From: CBDUZS01 sp965371785
Lineage (GTDB): Bacteria; Fermentibacterota; Fermentibacteria; Fermentibacterales; JCC-6
Assembly: GCA_965371785.1 (NCBI GenBank)
Contig: CBDUZS010000052.1
Location: 1-18,887, forward strand
Direction: 5' to 3'
DNA: 18,887 nucleotides
Part shown: positions 1 to 6,913 of the stretch, piece after piece
Layout of the letters: every line of letters starts with the position of its first letter
Numbering within the stretch: the first letter of the stretch is position 1
Position numbers and translations under genes: made by a program
Notes under the pieces: generated by a model
Told to the model about the DNA's origin: nothing
The model's input: only the letters and a program-made list of their open reading frames with translations
The model's database searches: none

Positions 1-812
1 ACCTTTTCGATATCATCCGTATTCCACCCTGCATCTTTCAGGGAAGAAATAATCACATTCCAGGAAGAACAGTCGACAACGCCAGCTGGCATGTTCTCGA
101 CTCCATCGAAATCGCTGCCGAATGCAACGTGCTCGATCCCTGCCACGTCTGCAGCATGCTCGACATGCGAAACGATATCTGCCGTTGATGCCCCTCCACC
201 GCGAGAGAGAAAATCGGGAACGAACGTGATTCCCACCACACCCCCGAGAGAGGCAATCTCCCTGATGTCATCATCCGGCAGATTCCTGGGATTGTCCAGC
301 AGTCTTCGACAATTGCAATGAGTAGCCGAAGTGTTTTCGATGCCCATGGAGAGAAGATCGAATCTGGCACGGTCACACAGGTGGGATACGTCAAGCAGTA
401 TACCCCTGTCATGGAGTTCTGCTGCGAGTTTCCTTCCCGTATCGGTGAGACCCTCATCTACTCCGATACCTCCGCCCAGTGCTGTCGATCCGTTCCAGGT
501 GAGGCTTGCTGAAGTCAAATCGGCAGGGATTTCACCGGTCTCGAGCATCTGAGAGCAACCCTCTGCCGCGAGCAGCAGCGTGCAGCCGCTGTAGTCCTTC
601 AGCTCGTCAAACAGCTTCAATCCGCGCAGCCATGCCGTCATCGGCGCCTTTTGCGCGGGAGAGCAGACGGCCATGACCAGATGAGTGCATCCCCCCTCTG
701 CAAGTCTTTGCGCATCAACATGGGTTTCCGAGCCATTCAGGAATTCTGAAGAGTCTGATATCCGCAGCAGAGTGTCCACATGAGCATCGAACACTCCCGG
801 ATGCTCATTCAT
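1..812 (-). CDS. Membrane dipeptidase (peptidase family M19), 3' end cut by window edge
   Basis: Zinc dipeptidase of the renal/membrane dipeptidase family, which hydrolyses dipeptides (including L-D or dehydro-dipeptides). I translated this frame by hand: 270 residues are open from the ATG at 812 to the left edge, with no stop. Visible family landmarks are DAHVDT (H11, D13, first metal ligands), LAAEG (E84, bridging Glu), LTWNG near residue 104, LDVSH (H144), ATHCNCRRLLDNPRNL (H165 and the conserved PRNL) and FGSDFDGV (around 231-238). Only the C-terminal part of the TIM barrel is missing. The ATG overlaps the stop of the preceding 60-aa gene by 8 bp, so it is probably translationally coupled; no clear Shine-Dalgarno is seen. 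No signal peptide is evident, so a cytoplasmic location is likely. Family assignment is strong; substrate is unknown. Confidence 0.92.
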   Translation of the reverse strand, partial: MNEHPGVFDAHVDTLLRISDSSEFLNGSETHVDAQRLAEGGCTHLVMAVCSPAQKAPMTAWLRGLKLFDELKDYSGCTLLLAAEGCSQMLETGEIPADLTSASLTWNGSTALGGGIGVDEGLTDTGRKLAAELHDRGILLDVSHLCDRARFDLLSMGIENTSATHCNCRRLLDNPRNLPDDDIREIASLGGVVGITFVPDFLSRGGGASTADIVSHVEHAADVAGIEHVAFGSDFDGVENMPAGVVDCSSWNVIISSLKDAGWNTDDIEK

Positions 813-987
813 CCGTTGCGCCGGTTGTGTCGGAAGGAGAAAAGAAAACGGCTGAGAAGCCCCGGGTAATATCTGTCGCGTTGAGTATTATCAGAATCAC
901 AGCGATGAGGAGTGCGATCAGGATGAGCACTCTTCCCTTCCCTGCAGGTCTTGGATACCTGTCTCTCCAGTTGCTTACCAGACTCAC
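805..987 (-). CDS. Small single-pass membrane protein of unknown function (60 aa)
   Basis: Not recognised. The 60-residue product has a basic N-terminus (about residues 1-18, several Arg/Lys), one strongly hydrophobic segment (about 19-37, rich in Leu/Ile/Val/Ala) and a short polar, acidic C-terminal tail ending in TDE. By the positive-inside rule the N-terminus should be cytoplasmic. The start is a GTG, three bases after the stop of the preceding 120-aa gene, and the stop overlaps the dipeptidase start, so the position fits a real coupled gene. No good Shine-Dalgarno is visible. It could be an accessory subunit of the neighbouring membrane protein, but nothing in the sequence shows this. Confidence 0.6.
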   Translation of the reverse strand: MSLVSNWRDRYPRPAGKGRVLILIALLIAVILIILNATDITRGFSAVFFSPSDTTGATDE

Positions 988-990
988 GGT

Positions 991-1353
991 CTATCTTACG
1001 AGATTTGTGAGTCTGAAATTGTGTTTAAGTGCGGGGAACCCGGGAATGGGAATGGAATCCTCGTACATCACTATGAAAGTATCGCCCGAGAACATTGCGG
1101 TGTTGGGGTATCTCATCTCGGGAAGCGCATCGGGTGAGTCGCGGAGCTCGCTCCAGAGCGTAAGGAAATGAGCCTGTTTGACGCCCTTGTCAAGAGTGTC
1201 CATGACGTGGGCATCGATGGTATTCAACGCTCTCTTGACCTTGGCCGGCCCGAGTATGTAGAAGTCGAGCAGTTTCCAGCCAATCGCCACGGCAAGTATT
1301 ATTACGGCACCCCAAAGGACACATCCGAAACTGACTGCTCCTCTTCTCGACAT
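991..1353 (-). CDS. Membrane-anchored protein of unknown function (120 aa)
   Basis: Not recognised. The protein starts with MSRRGAVS, has one hydrophobic segment at about residues 9-30 (an uncleaved signal-anchor), and then about 90 residues predicted to lie outside the cytoplasm, with a mixed helical part (KVKRALNTIDAHVMDTLDKG) followed by a Pro-rich, probably beta-containing part (PGFPALKHNFRL). The ATG at 1353 is preceded by a purine-rich AGGGAAGGGAA stretch suitable as a ribosome binding site. It lies 9 bp after the LptE-like gene and 3 bp before the 60-aa membrane gene, so it belongs to the same transcript. Its place beside lptE makes a role in the envelope plausible, but that is inference from position only. 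Confidence 0.7.
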   Translation of the reverse strand: MSRRGAVSFGCVLWGAVIILAVAIGWKLLDFYILGPAKVKRALNTIDAHVMDTLDKGVKQAHFLTLWSELRDSPDALPEMRYPNTAMFSGDTFIVMYEDSIPIPGFPALKHNFRLTNLVR

Positions 1354-1362
1354 TTCCCTTCC

Positions 1363-1899
1363 CTACCAGCCTGAGAGACAGCTTCTCACTATCTCATCGG
1401 CGGCTTGTTCGAGCAGCCTGTCCCTGGCATCGGTGTACTGCTCTGTGTCAGGATCGTAGATGATCCACTCGCCAATACTCTCCGTGTCCAGAATATCTTC
1501 ATCTTTCACCATGTCGGTAAAGGTCAGGTTTATCGTGATGTCGAGTTTGTACTCTTCGATCTCCTCGGCAGATGTGTAGGAATAGGCTGTTCTCGCAAAC
1601 GAAACGATCCTGCCCTCGAGGATCGCATCAGGGTTATCGGTGACAACGGCAAGTCTTCCATTTGACACCAGTTCTTCGACTACTCTGGAGGTGAGATCCT
1701 GCTCGAGACCATACTCGGTGACGGAACTCCTGAAATGCACGATCTCAACGGTTTGCAGATGCTCCGGCAGGTTTCCGAGGAAGCTGTAGGCACATGAGCA
1801 TAACAGGATACCCAGGACGGTAATGGCCGTAATATGTCTACATGCCCGAATGACCGAACCCCCCCTCGCCTCTGACCGTCTCCGGCAGGTCGTCGACAA
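1363..1899 (-). CDS. lptE: LptE-like lipoprotein (LPS-assembly, LptE family)
   Basis: Probable outer-membrane lipoprotein that plugs and helps assemble the LptD barrel for LPS export. After a lipoprotein signal (RACRHITAITVLGILLCSC, lipobox LCSC) the mature protein begins CAYSFLGNLPEHLQTVEI. This matches the LptE-family start (Cys-Ala/Gly-Tyr-x-Phe...LPxH..TV.I), followed by YGLEQDLTSRVVEELV, DAILEGRI and the terminal RDRLLEQAADEIVRSCLSGW. Length (about 160-178 aa) fits the family. The start is unclear. The only conventional in-frame start is the TTG at 1899, without a Shine-Dalgarno and with a long basic leader. The ATT at 1851 has a GAGGGG-type site 7-8 nt upstream and would give a textbook 20-residue signal peptide. 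The gene overlaps the end of dut by 14 or 62 bp depending on the start. No lptD is in the window. Confidence 0.8.
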   Translation of the reverse strand: MSTTCRRRSEARGGSVIRACRHITAITVLGILLCSCAYSFLGNLPEHLQTVEIVHFRSSVTEYGLEQDLTSRVVEELVSNGRLAVVTDNPDAILEGRIVSFARTAYSYTSAEEIEEYKLDITINLTFTDMVKDEDILDTESIGEWIIYDPDTEQYTDARDRLLEQAADEIVRSCLSGW

Positions 1900-2287
1900 G
1901 CGCTATCTGCGGCGATGCCACGGGTGCAAGGACCGCTTGCGCAATCCTGTCACCCCTGGCAATCCTGACCTGTTCGCTTCCGAGATTCGCAAGGACGATG
2001 CAGATTTCGCCCCTGTAGTCGGAGTCTATTGTTCCTGGAGTGTTGAGGATGGTGATTCCATACCTGATGGCCAACCCGCTTCTCGGTCGGATCTGCCATT
2101 CGTACCCCTGAGGAATCGAGACCCTGAGCCCGGTCGGTACGAGCACCCTCTGTCCGGGTTCGATGAGTATATCATCCTCGATGGCCGCTCTCAGATCTAC
2201 ACCGGATGATCCCTGTGTTGCCTTCTCCGGGACAGCAAGCCCTCTCCCGTGAGGCAATAGAGATATCTCGATGCCGACATTTTCCAT
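1838..2287 (-). CDS. dut: dUTP diphosphatase (dUTPase, trimeric type)
   Basis: Hydrolyses dUTP to dUMP and PPi, keeping uracil out of DNA and feeding dTMP synthesis; cytoplasmic homotrimer. All five dUTPase motifs are visible in order: SGVDLRA (28-34), PRSGLA (68-73), NTPGTIDSDYRGEI (82-95, with the catalytic Asp88 after GTI), RGDRIAQAVL (111-120) and the C-terminal RGEGGFGHSG (139-148), which folds over the active site of the neighbouring subunit. At 149 aa it is full length for the family. The ATG at 2287 follows a GGAGGG site about 10 nt upstream. It sits 39 bp after pnp, and its last codons overlap the lptE reading frame. A nucleotide-metabolism gene here is most likely just a passenger of the pnp transcript. 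Confidence 0.97.
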   Translation of the reverse strand: MENVGIEISLLPHGRGLAVPEKATQGSSGVDLRAAIEDDILIEPGQRVLVPTGLRVSIPQGYEWQIRPRSGLAIRYGITILNTPGTIDSDYRGEICIVLANLGSEQVRIARGDRIAQAVLAPVASPQIALVDDLPETVRGEGGFGHSGM

Positions 2288-2311
2288 CGATCCGGAACCC
2301 TCCGAGTTCAG

Positions 2312-2323
2312 CCCGAATTCGGG
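2312..2323. repeat. 12-bp perfect palindrome between pnp and dut
   Basis: CCCGAATTCGGG is a perfect palindrome four bases past the pnp stop codon, in the 39-bp pnp-dut gap. As RNA it could form a 4-bp GC-rich stem with an AATT loop; as DNA it could be a dyad site. There is no T tract, so it is not an intrinsic terminator. It may be chance. Confidence 0.4.
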
Positions 2324-2326
2324 AAG

Positions 2327-4444
2327 CTAGTCTCTGTCGTCTTCGTCCGTATCTTCACCGAGGTTCTTCATCGTCAGGTCGATCTTGCCGTCGTCCCTGA
2401 CCTTTGTGACCTTTACCCTTACTTTCTGCCCCCTCTTGAGGACATCGGATACTTCGTTTACCCTCTCGTTGCTGATCTGGCTGATGTGCACCAGACCGTC
2501 AGTGCCGGGCATGATCTCAACGAATGCCCCGAAATTCATGACGTTGGATACAACGCCGTCATAGATCTTGCCGACCTTTGCTGATCCAGTGAATTTCTCG
2601 ATACTCTGGAGAGCAATCTCGGCAGCATCCGCATCGGTTGAGAGAACCGTAACGGTCCCGTCATCCTCGATGTTGATGTCTACACCGGTCTCCTCGGTAA
2701 TGGCTCTGATATTCTTGCCGCCAGGACCTATCAGCTTGCCGATTTTATCCTTGTCTATCCTTACGGTGATGATTCTGGGAGCGTATCTGCTGATATCCTC
2801 TCTGGGAGCATCCAGTACGGAATTCATCTCTCGAAGGATATGCTTCCTGTCGACGGATGCTCTTTCGATAGCCTCGCCCAGAACCTCGAGAGATATCCCC
2901 TCTACCTTGAGGTCCATCTGTACCGCCGTAATACCCTTGTCGGAGCCGGCAACCTTCAGGTCCATGTCCCCGAAGTGATCCTCGACACCTGCGATATCGG
3001 ACAGGATGATGTACTTCTCGCCATCGGCTACGAGCCCGAGCGCCACACCTGCAATCGCGGCCTTGATCGGAACACCCGCATCCATCAGACACAGTGAAGC
3101 TCCACAGACGGTGGCCTGGGATGACGAACCGTTGGATTCGAGGATGTCGGACACCACTCTGACGGTGTATTTGAAGGAATCGCTGTCGGGCATAACCGCT
3201 CCGATTGCCATCTCGGCGAGATGCCCGTGACCTATTTCCCTTCGCCCGGGTCCCCTTGCCGGCCGCACCTCTCCAACGCTGAAACTGGGGAAGTTATAGT
3301 GCAGCATAAAGTTCTTGGTGTACTCACCCATCAGGGCGTCTATCCTCTGCTGGTCTCTGGCCCCCCCCAGGGTAGTTGCGACAAGCGCCTGTGTCTCACC
3401 TCTGGTGAAGAGAGCGGAGCCATGCGTGCGGGGCAGGACACCTGTCTCGCAGGTAATCTTTCTTATTTCGGTCTGGCTCCTGCCGTCGTACCTCTCTCCA
3501 TCCTCGAGAAGCTTCATCCTCACGAATTCCTTCTCGCTCTTGTAGACTGCCTTGGAAACGTTCTTCTGGAAGACCTCATCGTCGGCATCGGTATCGAAAT
3601 GATCTGCAAGCTCGTCGAGGCATCTTTCCCTGGCGATCTTTGCAGCATCCGACATCGCAGATTTCTCAGGTTTCCCGTAGACCTTCGCAAACTCCTCGAA
3701 GGCGATTGCGCCGGCTTTTTCCATGAGCCCCTCCGGGAACTCCTTCGGCGTGAACTCGCGCTTCTCTCTGCCGATCGACTCCCTCATCCTCATCTGAAGA
3801 TCGTTCACCTTGACAGCCTCGTCGGCAGCAATCCTGATGGCTTTCAGAATCACGTCCTCGGGCAGCTGTTGCGCCTGCCCTTCGAGCATTACCACGTGAT
3901 CATTCTTGACTGCCACAATAAGGTCGAGATCACTCGCTTCGAGCTGCTGAATGGTTGGATTGAGCACCAGCTCCCCATCGATCCGGCCTACACTGATTGC
4001 GGACACCGGTCCGTCCCAGGGTATGTCTGAGATCATCAGGGCGGCCGAAGCACCGATCAGCCCCAGAAGATTGGGGTCATTTTCACCATCAGAACTGAGA
4101 ATGAGACAGTACACCTGGGTCTCGAATGCATACCCTTCAGGAAAGAGGGGTCTGAGAGGGCGATCGATCAGTCTTGCGGTGAGAACTTCCTTCTCACTGG
4201 GTCTGCCTTCCCTCTTGAAGAACCCGCCCGGAATTTTACCGGCTGCATACGTTCTCTCCCTGTACTCAATCGTGAGAGGAAAGAAACCAAGGTCCCTTGT
4301 TATGTTCTTTTCGGAGACTGTCGCGACGAGGACTGCGGAATCACCGTAGGTGATGTACACTGCGCCGTCAGCCTGTTTTGCCATACGGCCTGTCTCGATC
4401 GTGAGTTTTCTTCCCGCTATTTCTTCTTCAAAAATTGTTGACAT
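2327..4444 (-). CDS. pnp: Polyribonucleotide nucleotidyltransferase (PNPase)
   Basis: Phosphorolytic 3'-5' exoribonuclease that degrades mRNA to nucleoside diphosphates and can also polymerise tails; homotrimeric ring. At 705 aa it has the full family layout: first RNase PH-like domain (PEGYAFETQV after the conserved GRPSEKEVLTARLIDRPLRP region), the alpha-helical linker, and a second, catalytic RNase PH domain with VVSDILESNGSSSQATVCGA and FGDMDLKVAGSDKG, which holds the catalytic acidic residues. A KH domain follows (about 556-624, loop IGPGGKNI), then an S1 domain (about 625-695) and an acidic tail (EDTDEDDRD). The ATG at 4444 is preceded by AGAAGGA with good spacing. It follows rpsO after 134 bp, the usual order in bacteria. 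No disrupted motif was noticed. Confidence 0.98.
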   Translation of the reverse strand: MSTIFEEEIAGRKLTIETGRMAKQADGAVYITYGDSAVLVATVSEKNITRDLGFFPLTIEYRERTYAAGKIPGGFFKREGRPSEKEVLTARLIDRPLRPLFPEGYAFETQVYCLILSSDGENDPNLLGLIGASAALMISDIPWDGPVSAISVGRIDGELVLNPTIQQLEASDLDLIVAVKNDHVVMLEGQAQQLPEDVILKAIRIAADEAVKVNDLQMRMRESIGREKREFTPKEFPEGLMEKAGAIAFEEFAKVYGKPEKSAMSDAAKIARERCLDELADHFDTDADDEVFQKNVSKAVYKSEKEFVRMKLLEDGERYDGRSQTEIRKITCETGVLPRTHGSALFTRGETQALVATTLGGARDQQRIDALMGEYTKNFMLHYNFPSFSVGEVRPARGPGRREIGHGHLAEMAIGAVMPDSDSFKYTVRVVSDILESNGSSSQATVCGASLCLMDAGVPIKAAIAGVALGLVADGEKYIILSDIAGVEDHFGDMDLKVAGSDKGITAVQMDLKVEGISLEVLGEAIERASVDRKHILREMNSVLDAPREDISRYAPRIITVRIDKDKIGKLIGPGGKNIRAITEETGVDINIEDDGTVTVLSTDADAAEIALQSIEKFTGSAKVGKIYDGVVSNVMNFGAFVEIMPGTDGLVHISQISNERVNEVSDVLKRGQKVRVKVTKVRDDGKIDLTMKNLGEDTDEDDRD

Positions 4445-4578
4445 TTTTTTCCTTCTACTGTTCGTTTACCACAGACGGTTTGCCTGGGGCTGCAGGTTCG
4501 TGAACTCATTGATCTGAGAGCAGAACTATTTCCATTCGTACTCCAGAGGGAGATCGGTTCCTGCTTGTCGATGTTTTC
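4445..4578 (-). other. rpsO-pnp intergenic region
   Basis: This 134-bp gap is the longest inside the housekeeping block. On the minus strand I see only small dyads (for example CCTG-CAGCCC-CAGG, and a CTCC-CTCT-GGAG element). There is no stem followed by a T run and no convincing -35/-10 pair, so read-through from rpsO into pnp is the simplest reading. In Escherichia coli this gap holds an RNase III hairpin and a pnp promoter; neither can be recognised here. Confidence 0.4.
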
Positions 4579-4848
4579 CTACCTGCGTAGGCCGAGATCT
4601 TTTACGATTGTGCGATACCTGTCAGGATCTCCTTTCATCAGGTAGTTGAGAAGCCTTCTTCTCTTACCCACCATTTTCAGCAATCCCCTTCTCGAGTTGT
4701 GATCCTTGGGATGTCGTTTGCTGTGATCGGTGAGCTCCCTGATGCGCTCGGTGAGAATAGCGACCTGGACTTCCGATCGACCTGTGTCCTGCTCGTTTCC
4801 ACCGAACTGCCTGGCAAGTTCCGCCTTTCTTTCAATACTGACTGCCAT
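4579..4848 (-). CDS. rpsO: 30S ribosomal protein S15
   Basis: Primary 16S rRNA-binding protein of the small-subunit platform, also forming an intersubunit bridge. The 89-residue length is exactly typical. Signature features are visible: DTGRSEVQVAILTERIRELT, HPKDHNSRRGLLKMVGKRRRLLNYL and the C-terminal YRTIVKDLGLRR. The ATG at 4848 is preceded by GGAGGTAAAAGG, the clearest Shine-Dalgarno in this block, placed inside the end of ribF; the two genes overlap by 17 bp in different frames. A strong own ribosome binding site fits the need for high S15 expression. S15 represses its own mRNA in several bacteria, but no matching leader structure was recognised. Confidence 0.98.
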   Translation of the reverse strand: MAVSIERKAELARQFGGNEQDTGRSEVQVAILTERIRELTDHSKRHPKDHNSRRGLLKMVGKRRRLLNYLMKGDPDRYRTIVKDLGLRR

Positions 4849-5695
4849 TACCTTTTACCTCCAGAACTTTTTCTACGTCCTTTTCTATCAGTTTTTTCAA
4901 CTCGCGCTCCGAAAGACCCTTTGCAGGACCCCTCAGGAACGATTCGAACTCTATTCCAGCGGATTCTCCGTAAACGTCACCCTCCCAGAAGGGTATATGC
5001 GCTTCGATAAGCCCGACTGATCCAGGATGCACGAAGACGGCTGCCGGCAGCTTCCTGTGTTGAATACCGACCAACGCAACGTAGCTGCCGGGCGGTGGAA
5101 CAAGCTTGCACCGGGGCACCCTCACGTTGATCGTAGGAAAACCCAGTGTGCGTCCTACTCCGTGCCCTCTTCCTACAACACCGGTGGCCGAATAATTCCG
5201 ACCCAGGAGATTGGATGCCTCGATAAGCATTCCCTTTTCGAGAAGCTTCCTTATCCGCTCACTCTTCACCGGGATGCCGTCCTCCACGACGGGAGAAACA
5301 ACTTCGAGATCTGCGCCCAGCCTGTTCGTCCAGCTTCTGAGCATCTCTATCGACCCGGTCCTCCCCGAACCGAAATGGAAGTCGTACCCTACTACAAGCC
5401 GCTCAACTCGTCCAATGCCTTCCAGTTCTGCGAGAAACTCCTGCGGCGATTCGGACTGGGTCCTCTCATCGAACGGGAAGACGATTATTCTGTCTATTCC
5501 AAGGCGTCTGAGAACAGTGCGCCGTTCTCCAGGTGTCGTCAATCTTCTTTTCCAGTAAGGGGTTCCAAAGAACTGTCTGGGAAGCGGTTCGAAGCAGACA
5601 ACGTCCGCGGCACCTGAATCAAGGGCCTCACGCACAACGGCAGCATGCCCTCTGTGGAGACCGTCAAAGCTGCCGACCGCAATCGTCCGTTTCAC
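4832..5695 (-). CDS. ribF: Bifunctional riboflavin kinase / FAD synthetase
   Basis: Converts riboflavin to FMN and then FAD. From the preferred start it is 287 aa. The N-terminal nucleotidyltransferase domain opens with VGSFDGLHRGH (HxGH-type signature within the first 17 residues) and contains VGYDFHFGSGRTG and SERIRKLLEKG. The C-terminal riboflavin kinase domain has VGRGHGVGRTLGFPTINV (the PTxN magnesium/ATP motif) and ends in ELKKLIEKDVEKVL. The frame stays open to an ATG at 5746, but that ATG lies inside truB with no spaced Shine-Dalgarno. The GTG at 5695 lies 4 bp after the truB stop and gives an N-terminus that starts just before the conserved GSFDG, as in many homologues, so I prefer it. 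The gene overlaps rpsO by 17 bp. Confidence 0.95.
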   Translation of the reverse strand: MKRTIAVGSFDGLHRGHAAVVREALDSGAADVVCFEPLPRQFFGTPYWKRRLTTPGERRTVLRRLGIDRIIVFPFDERTQSESPQEFLAELEGIGRVERLVVGYDFHFGSGRTGSIEMLRSWTNRLGADLEVVSPVVEDGIPVKSERIRKLLEKGMLIEASNLLGRNYSATGVVGRGHGVGRTLGFPTINVRVPRCKLVPPPGSYVALVGIQHRKLPAAVFVHPGSVGLIEAHIPFWEGDVYGESAGIEFESFLRGPAKGLSERELKKLIEKDVEKVLEVKGNGSQY

Positions 5696-5699
5696 CCGG

Positions 5700-6569
5700 T
5701 TACTTCCCACCGTTGAGAACACATATGGGCTTGACAACTTTCCCATCCCCCGAGCCTACCGCTATCAATCTGCCATCGGGGTCCAGAATCGCGGTGGTGC
5801 CGGATACCGAACCTGGAACGGGAGAGCCGTGTCTGAGCCTTTCGGTGGCATCCTGATCGAGATCCAGCTTGTTGAATCCACGCATTGCTGATGCCATGGA
5901 GAGGAGCGAAGAACCGGTATCCGGTTCGGAGCTGCATTCCTCCACCGAGAATTTCCCCGATACGGTTCTCCTGATGTCCAATGCAATTCCACCAGTTCCC
6001 AGGCATTCGCCGATGTCTCTCGCGAGAGCACGGATGTAAGTCCCGGGAGATACCATCACGGACAGTTCCATTCGACAATCGACAAGGGTTCCCATTTCCC
6101 AATCCGTTGCGGTCACACTCCTGCTGGGCATGTCTATGCGGGAATCCCCTTCCCTTGCCGTTACGAAGGCTCTTTTCCCATCCACCCTGACGGCTGAGAA
6201 GCGTGGAACCTGTTGCTCGAACTGCCCCTGGAAGCGGGACTCGATCAGGTCCGTAACATCGGTTCCGGTGATGTGAGCAGCCGGTTTTTCGAAGAGGAGC
6301 TTTCCGCAATCATCATCGGTATCCGTTGCCCTGCCCAGCATGAGAACAAAGCTGTAACGTTTACTCTGGCCGGTGAGAAAGCGGGAAAGGCGCGTTGCCC
6401 TGCCCAGGAGAACGACCAGGACACCCGTTGCATCAGGGTCGAGTGTGCCGGCATGACCGTATCTGGAATATCCGAAAGATGCTGCAACACCGCGTGAGGC
6501 CTTCCGGGAAGTTACTCCACGCCTCTTGTCAAGAAGGTAGACGTTTCCCCGGGGAGTCGACTCAGTCAA
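5700..6569 (-). CDS. truB: tRNA pseudouridine-55 synthase
   Basis: Isomerises U55 in the T-psi-C arm of tRNAs. The open frame extends far upstream inside rbfA and infB, but homology to the family begins only at NVYLLDKRRGVTS, followed by YGHAGTLDPDATGVL with the catalytic Asp44 in the GTLDP motif, and later SKRYSFVLMLGRATDTDD and SPGTYIRALARDIG. From the TTG at 6569 the product is 289 aa, normal for TruB. No in-frame ATG or GTG lies near the expected N-terminus. The TTG overlaps the rbfA stop (ATTGA), with AGGGAG 11 nt upstream, so translational coupling to rbfA is likely. The C-terminal region contains a small beta domain (PVPGSVSGTTAILDPDGRLI), similar to the PUA-like tail of many TruB proteins. 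Confidence 0.95.
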   Translation of the reverse strand: MTESTPRGNVYLLDKRRGVTSRKASRGVAASFGYSRYGHAGTLDPDATGVLVVLLGRATRLSRFLTGQSKRYSFVLMLGRATDTDDDCGKLLFEKPAAHITGTDVTDLIESRFQGQFEQQVPRFSAVRVDGKRAFVTAREGDSRIDMPSRSVTATDWEMGTLVDCRMELSVMVSPGTYIRALARDIGECLGTGGIALDIRRTVSGKFSVEECSSEPDTGSSLLSMASAMRGFNKLDLDQDATERLRHGSPVPGSVSGTTAILDPDGRLIAVGSGDGKVVKPICVLNGGK

Positions 6570-6910
6570 TCCGTATTGAGCTCCCTGATGATCCCGAGAA
6601 TCTTCTCGCCTTCCTCGAGTGATCTGTCGTAAACGAATTGGAGTTTCGGCACGGTTCTCAGGCGCACCTTTCCTGCGAGCTCCCGTCTTATGAAACCAGA
6701 GGCTGATTCCATGGCGTTCCTGCTCTGTATGATGTCGTCTTCCGAACCGATCATCGAAAAGAAAACAGTGGCAAAGGAGCCGTCTTTTGAAAGGGAGACG
6801 CGGTTCACGGTTACGAATTCCAGCCTGGGATCGGAAATGTCCTTCTCCAGTATGCCGCTTATGAGCAATCTGAACTGTTCGGACAGACGTTCGACGCGTC
6901 GGACATCCAT
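6566..6910 (-). CDS. rbfA: Ribosome-binding factor A
   Basis: Small KH-fold protein that binds the 30S subunit during late 16S rRNA 5'-end maturation and cold adaptation. The 114-aa product shows the family pattern: RRVERLSEQFRLLISGILEK, ISDPRLEFVTVNRVSLSKDG, the helix-turn region AMESASGFIRRELAGKVRLR, and TVPKLQFVYDRSLEEGEKI, matching the conserved R-x-x-P-x-L-x-F-x-x-D segment. The ATG at 6910 lies 3 bp after the infB stop; the ribosome binding site is weak (GGGAAC further upstream), so it probably depends on coupling. Its stop is shared with the truB TTG start. The order infB-rbfA-truB is conserved across bacteria. Confidence 0.95.
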   Translation of the reverse strand: MDVRRVERLSEQFRLLISGILEKDISDPRLEFVTVNRVSLSKDGSFATVFFSMIGSEDDIIQSRNAMESASGFIRRELAGKVRLRTVPKLQFVYDRSLEEGEKILGIIRELNTD

Positions 6911-6913
6911 CCG

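Noticed and set aside
53..457. Minus-strand 134-codon frame at the left edge
   Set aside because: The frame one base over contains the complete M19 dipeptidase motif set and runs off the edge; this one has none.
3221..4030. Long plus-strand open frame (269 codons) opposite pnp
   Set aside because: It is antisense to the highly conserved second half of PNPase and has no recognisable protein features; a frame shadow.
4445..4578. Possible terminator or RNase III hairpin between rpsO and pnp
   Set aside because: Only 3-4-bp dyads are present and no T tract follows any of them.
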